From Pyrus communis (taxonomy: Eukaryota; Streptophyta; Magnoliopsida; Rosales; Rosaceae), in contig NC_084803.1 in the NCBI RefSeq assembly GCF_963583255.1, positions 14,187,032 through 14,251,031 of the forward strand: 64,000 nucleotides of DNA, in the 5' to 3' direction. The notes beneath the pieces are model-generated. The model saw nothing but the letters and a program-made list of their open reading frames with translations, was not told the origin of the DNA and searched no databases. Both the position numbers and the translations under genes were made by a program. Below, piece by piece: positions 60,576-64,000 of this stretch; within the stretch, counting starts at the first letter, position 1; each line of letters opens with the position of its first letter.

Positions 60576-61212
60576 TGTTACATCCCACATCGCCCAGAGA
60601 AGTGGATCATGTAAGGCTTATATGTATATTTTCATCTCTACCTAGCACGAGGCCTTTTGGGAGCTCATTGGCTTCGGAGTTCATCGGAACTTCGCAGTTA
60701 AGCGAGTTCGCGCGAGAGCAATCACAGGATGGGTGACCCACTGGGAAGTTCTCGTGTGAGTTCCCATAAACATAACCGTGACGGTGTGGTCGGGGCCCAA
60801 ATAGGACAATATCGTGCTACGGTGGAGTTAAGCTCGGGATGTGGTGGCGGCCCGGGCGGGGATGTGACAATTTGGTATTAGAGTCAATCCCTGGCCGGAA
60901 GTGTACCGACGAGGATGTCGAGCCCCTAAAGGGGGTGGATTGTTACATTCCACATCGCCCAAGGAAGTGGATCATGTAAGCCTTATATGTATATTCTCAT
61001 CTCTACCTAACACGAGGCCTTTTAGGAGCTCACTGGCTTTGGAGTTCATCGGAACTTCGAAGTAAAGCGAGTTCGTGCGAGAACAATCCTAGGATGGATG
61101 ACCCACTAGGAAGAACAAAACTGTGACATGTGGTCGAGGCCCAAAACAGACAATATCGTGCTACGGTGGAGTTGAGCCCTGATGTGGTGGGGGCCCGAGC
61201 CGGGATGTGACA
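60576..61212 (+). mobile_element. Cassandra TRIM retrotransposon, complete with perfect target duplication
   Basis: 637 bp. The 5' LTR (60576-60869) opens TGTTACATCCCACATCGCCC and closes TGTGACA; the 3' LTR (60941-61212) has lost about 20 bases after 'cccactaggaag'. The primer-binding site at 60873-60884 reads TGGTATTAGAGT, two changes from the initiator tRNA-Met complement TGGTATCAGAGC. TGATT flanks both ends (60571-60575 and 61213-61217). The 5S-like part of the LTR (about 60675-60755) keeps 'gttaagcgag' and 'aggatgggtgaccc', equivalent to the internal Pol III promoter of 5S rRNA genes. Confidence 0.95.
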
Positions 61213-61739
61213 TGATTGTTTTAAATTTCATAAGAATTAAAATTTTAAATTGATTTAATGTTCATGGGCATTGATGGGTGAAATTTTCAAATAATTTTTT
61301 TTTTTCAAATTTATATAATATTAATTTACCAATTGATGCTAGATAAATTGTTGTGTTATACGTGAAAATCAAATTATTTCAGAGGGCGAAGTGGGGGTTT
61401 GTTTCTTTCAACAGATGAGACTGAGATAAGGGAATATAATCCAACGAACGATTCATAAGTAATGAAATCTAACTTTGTCACAATTTGAACTTTTTAGGTT
61501 GAAGGGTTCATAAAAAAATTTAAGATAGCACGTCCAAAAATCAACTTAAGAAAAGCTAACAAAAAAAAATCATCGCTTAATCAAATTACTACATAAATAA
61601 ATATATATAGTCTCATATAGAGCTCGAAAGATAAAATCCCTCATTGGAAGAGATTCTTTTATAAAGCCTCAAAAATTCCTCGAATCTCTAAAATGGACTA
61701 TATCCACTATTTTTCCAGCCTCATATATGATATATTTAC

Positions 61740-62984
61740 CACCAATATTTTACCCTAGCTGAGGAGCACATGCAACGTTCTTTGTTGGGTGGTTTTAACC
61801 GTTGGATGGGTAAAATTGGATTTTACCTAATTTAGGGAAGTAGTGGACAGTGGGAATGGGATTTGGTGATGATCTCGTTTGGGAAAAAATGAAGTTTCCT
61901 TTTTATGTGGTTGCTGACGTGGCGACGCACTTGAAGTTTGACTGGAGGAGCTGTTTATATTATTATTTTATTGATCAGCATACAACTATTTTGCCCTTTT
62001 TTTGGGCCTTTTCTTTGGAGGTTGTACCCATCACAACATCATGCACATCATTTTGATGATGCTCTTTCTATTGGATTTTAATTTATAGAAATGTTTAAAT
62101 TTACTCCACTTAGGTCATCTCTAAATTCAATATTTTTTTTCTCCAATGTATTATAAAGTTATATTACATTGATGTTTACATATAAAATTTGAGTCCCAAT
62201 AATATATATATGTGTGTGTATATATATTAAGATCACACAAATAAGGAAAATGTTAGCCTGTAAAATTAAGATTTGAGTTTTGACTCTAATTTTTCATGCT
62301 TCAAACTCCAATCTGTATGATTCAAAGGTTAAAACTCAAACCCACCTTATTTTCGGACATTTCGTTTGTTTACATTTTCCCAAAACAATGGTTATATTAC
62401 TTGTCGTTTATTTTTATATAAACGTAAGCAACAAAGCTTCGCACCAAGTTTTCAGTAACATAATATGCATACTTAATATCAATTGTACTAGAAAAACTAG
62501 TTTATATTATTTATTTGAAGAGAAAAGACATTGTTTTAATCATTCAAGAATAAGAGATCCCTCCTTTGTCAACTTGAATATTACAAAATGCCAAGTATTA
62601 CGACCATTTTCCTATAAATAATTTAACTTAAAGTTTTTATGGTTAAGGATAATATGATAGTTGTATGTTATCGCATTCCTAATTATTATTTTTTTGTCAA
62701 AGCATTCCTAATTATTGGTTCCTGCATAAAATGTTAAAAAAAAAAAATATTAGATAAAAAGATCAAAGTTCCATTTGCATGATATTCGAAGAAAGTTGTG
62801 TGCATTGTATTTACGAACCTTATATATTATGTCTATATGGAAAAGATTTGGCATTTCGCTAAATTTCGCACAATGAACCCTTGCTTCGTAATTTTATCTT
62901 ACCTGGGTAATTAACGTGCATTTAATGAATTGAAACACTTGCTTACTTAAAGTAAGTAGGTAGGGTTAGCTAAGTTAAATTTAG
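61740..62984. other. Intergenic region with a TA/TG microsatellite
   Basis: A mixed (TA)n(TG)n(TA)n tract is at about 62202-62228. Reading frames at 61850-62056 and 62280-62621 have no domain or compositional support. No gene. Confidence 0.4.
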
Positions 62985-63149
62985 GAAATTTTAAAGAAAA
63001 GCTCCCGGTACTGTTCATTTTAACGAAAAACTACATTTTTACACTAAAAAGTCAATCCTGGTACTATTCACTTTACCTTTTTATTTTGTCATTTTCGTTA
63101 AAACTCAAAGTTTTCAAGCCATTTTCATTAGTTTTTCTTAAAATTTATT
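62985..63149. mobile_element. Short dispersed repeat (MITE-like), copy 2
   Basis: It shares most of its length with 42930-43080 ('aacgaaaaactacatttttacactaaaaagtcaatcctgg'). The ends 'aaattttaaagaaaa' and (reverse complement) 'aaattttaagaaaaa' form short inverted repeats, which this copy keeps better than copy 1. Confidence 0.75.
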
Positions 63150-64000
63150 GCTTATTCTCTTTTATTTACATTTTTTTTAAAGGTAATCAACTGGTGGTTT
63201 TATTACGACAGTCAACTTTTATAGGAACAGAGAAGAACTAACATTTTGACCTTACACTTTAGCTCAAGATATTAATTTAATGTAGAAAGCTATGGCCAAA
63301 TGTAAACATGGCATCTTACTTTGACTAAAAACTAAAAATACCCACTTTCCTGGTTTGGTCGATCTTCTGCAAATAATGCTAACTGATTCTTTTTTATGAG
63401 AAATGCTAATTGATTCCTCTGTAGCAAAATAATAATAACAATAATGTGAGCCCTAAAACCTTCTAAGAGAAAAGTATCCAAAAAAAATAAAAGGGATGAA
63501 AAAGAAAGGAGAATTTTATATAGAAAGTAGGAAGGGAAGAAGCCGCAAAAGCAGGAGATGTTCACATGCCAGAAATTCGGTGGATTCCCCCTACCCTACA
63601 AGTTCATGGGATACACCATACACGTATCCTACTGCAAATAATGTATTTTAATTGTATAAATTTAATAATTGAAAATGTTTAGCTTTTTAATATTTATCTG
63701 ACGATCATTCTTACAAAAAAATCATTTGAATTAGAGATTATTTAGTCATTCAAATTTATATAATAAATCAATGGTAGGGCATCAATTAACACATTCATGA
63801 TGAACTATTCATTCATTTAATGCATTTAAATAACTAAACAATCTCTTATTCGAATAATTTTTTGTAAAGGTGACCTTAAAATAAAATTAAAAAATTGAAT
63901 AATTTCAATTATGAAATTTGTACGATAAAAACGTTAATCGCAAGTTGTGAGATATGTGCATTCTCTATAAGTGGAATGCAGATATGTATATATACACACA
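63150..64000. other. AT-rich sequence to the end of the window
   Basis: No gene is recognised. A minus-strand frame (63332-63565) is hydrophobic from base composition only. 'aatgcatttaaataactaaacaatctcttattcgaataatt' and an earlier 'aaaatcatttgaattagagattatttagtcatt' form a weak inverted repeat (about 63715-63870), possibly another worn MITE. Confidence 0.35.

Larger units (their letters stand above)
58581..61735. mobile_element. Long inverted-repeat element containing nested insertions
   Basis: Outer arms: 58581-58750 ('tatatgaggctagaaaagtgatggatatagcccaatttagag', 'aagaatctcttccaat') and 61590-61735 as the diverged reverse complement. Inner arms: about 59455-59620 ('gacgtgttatcttaaattttaatttatgaac') and about 61400-61570, also inverted. 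The order is nested as expected for one fold-back unit. It encloses a tandem repeat, a smaller MITE and a Cassandra copy. No transposase is readable. Exact ends and target duplication are uncertain. Confidence 0.7.

Noticed and set aside
60675..60755. 5S rRNA gene
   Set aside because: Only part of 5S is matched and it lies within the LTR of a complete Cassandra element, with the same arrangement in the other copies.

Overview
This 64 kb window is nuclear plant DNA. Six of the seven protein genes are split by short AT-rich introns, the spacers are AT-rich, and LTR-type and fold-back elements are nested between the genes. Several copies of the 5S-rRNA-derived TRIM element Cassandra, together with a short dispersed repeat I associate with apple and pear, suggest Rosaceae (probably Malus/Pyrus). 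That assignment is an inference; the sequence gives no direct species label.

The genes, left to right, are: a JAZ1/JAZ2-type jasmonate repressor (TIFY10 group, + strand, 884-2446); a three-RRM oligouridylate-binding protein of the UBP1 family (+, 7853-12215); an FCS-like zinc finger (FLZ/DUF581) protein (-, 13697-14645); a GH35 beta-galactosidase of the BGAL7/BGAL15 type with a C-terminal lectin domain (+, 31360-35514); an intronless DREB-type AP2/ERF factor resembling ERF017/ERF018-ORA47 (-, 37090-37713); the chloroplast double-domain co-chaperonin CPN20 (+, 48579-50206); and an activating auxin response factor of the ARF7/ARF19 clade (-, 51038-56589). Exon borders were read from splice consensus, reading frame and family conservation. 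No rRNA, tRNA or CRISPR locus was found.

The remainder is repeat-rich. About 14.6-31.3 kb holds a complete Cassandra (15416-16054), a fold-back element with a Harbinger-like MITE nested in one arm (18488-19945), a 3,075 bp solo LTR carrying a 65 bp hairpin minisatellite, a palindromic cluster of a second TRIM family, a broken endogenous pararetrovirus RNase H fragment and a partial Cassandra. From about 39.5 to 48 kb lies a diverged segmental duplication whose last 0.9 kb was later duplicated in tandem. From about 58.1 to 61.7 kb a long inverted-repeat element contains a smaller MITE and an intact Cassandra.

The genes do not form a single pathway or operon. Two of them, the JAZ repressor and the ORA47-like ERF, belong to families in the jasmonate response, and both have CACGTG G-boxes (the MYC2-type site) upstream. 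ARF7/19 acts in auxin signalling, UBP1 in mRNA fate, CPN20 in chaperonin function and BGAL in cell-wall sugar turnover. I found no clear undescribed coding system; the unusual signals are in repeat architecture and splicing.
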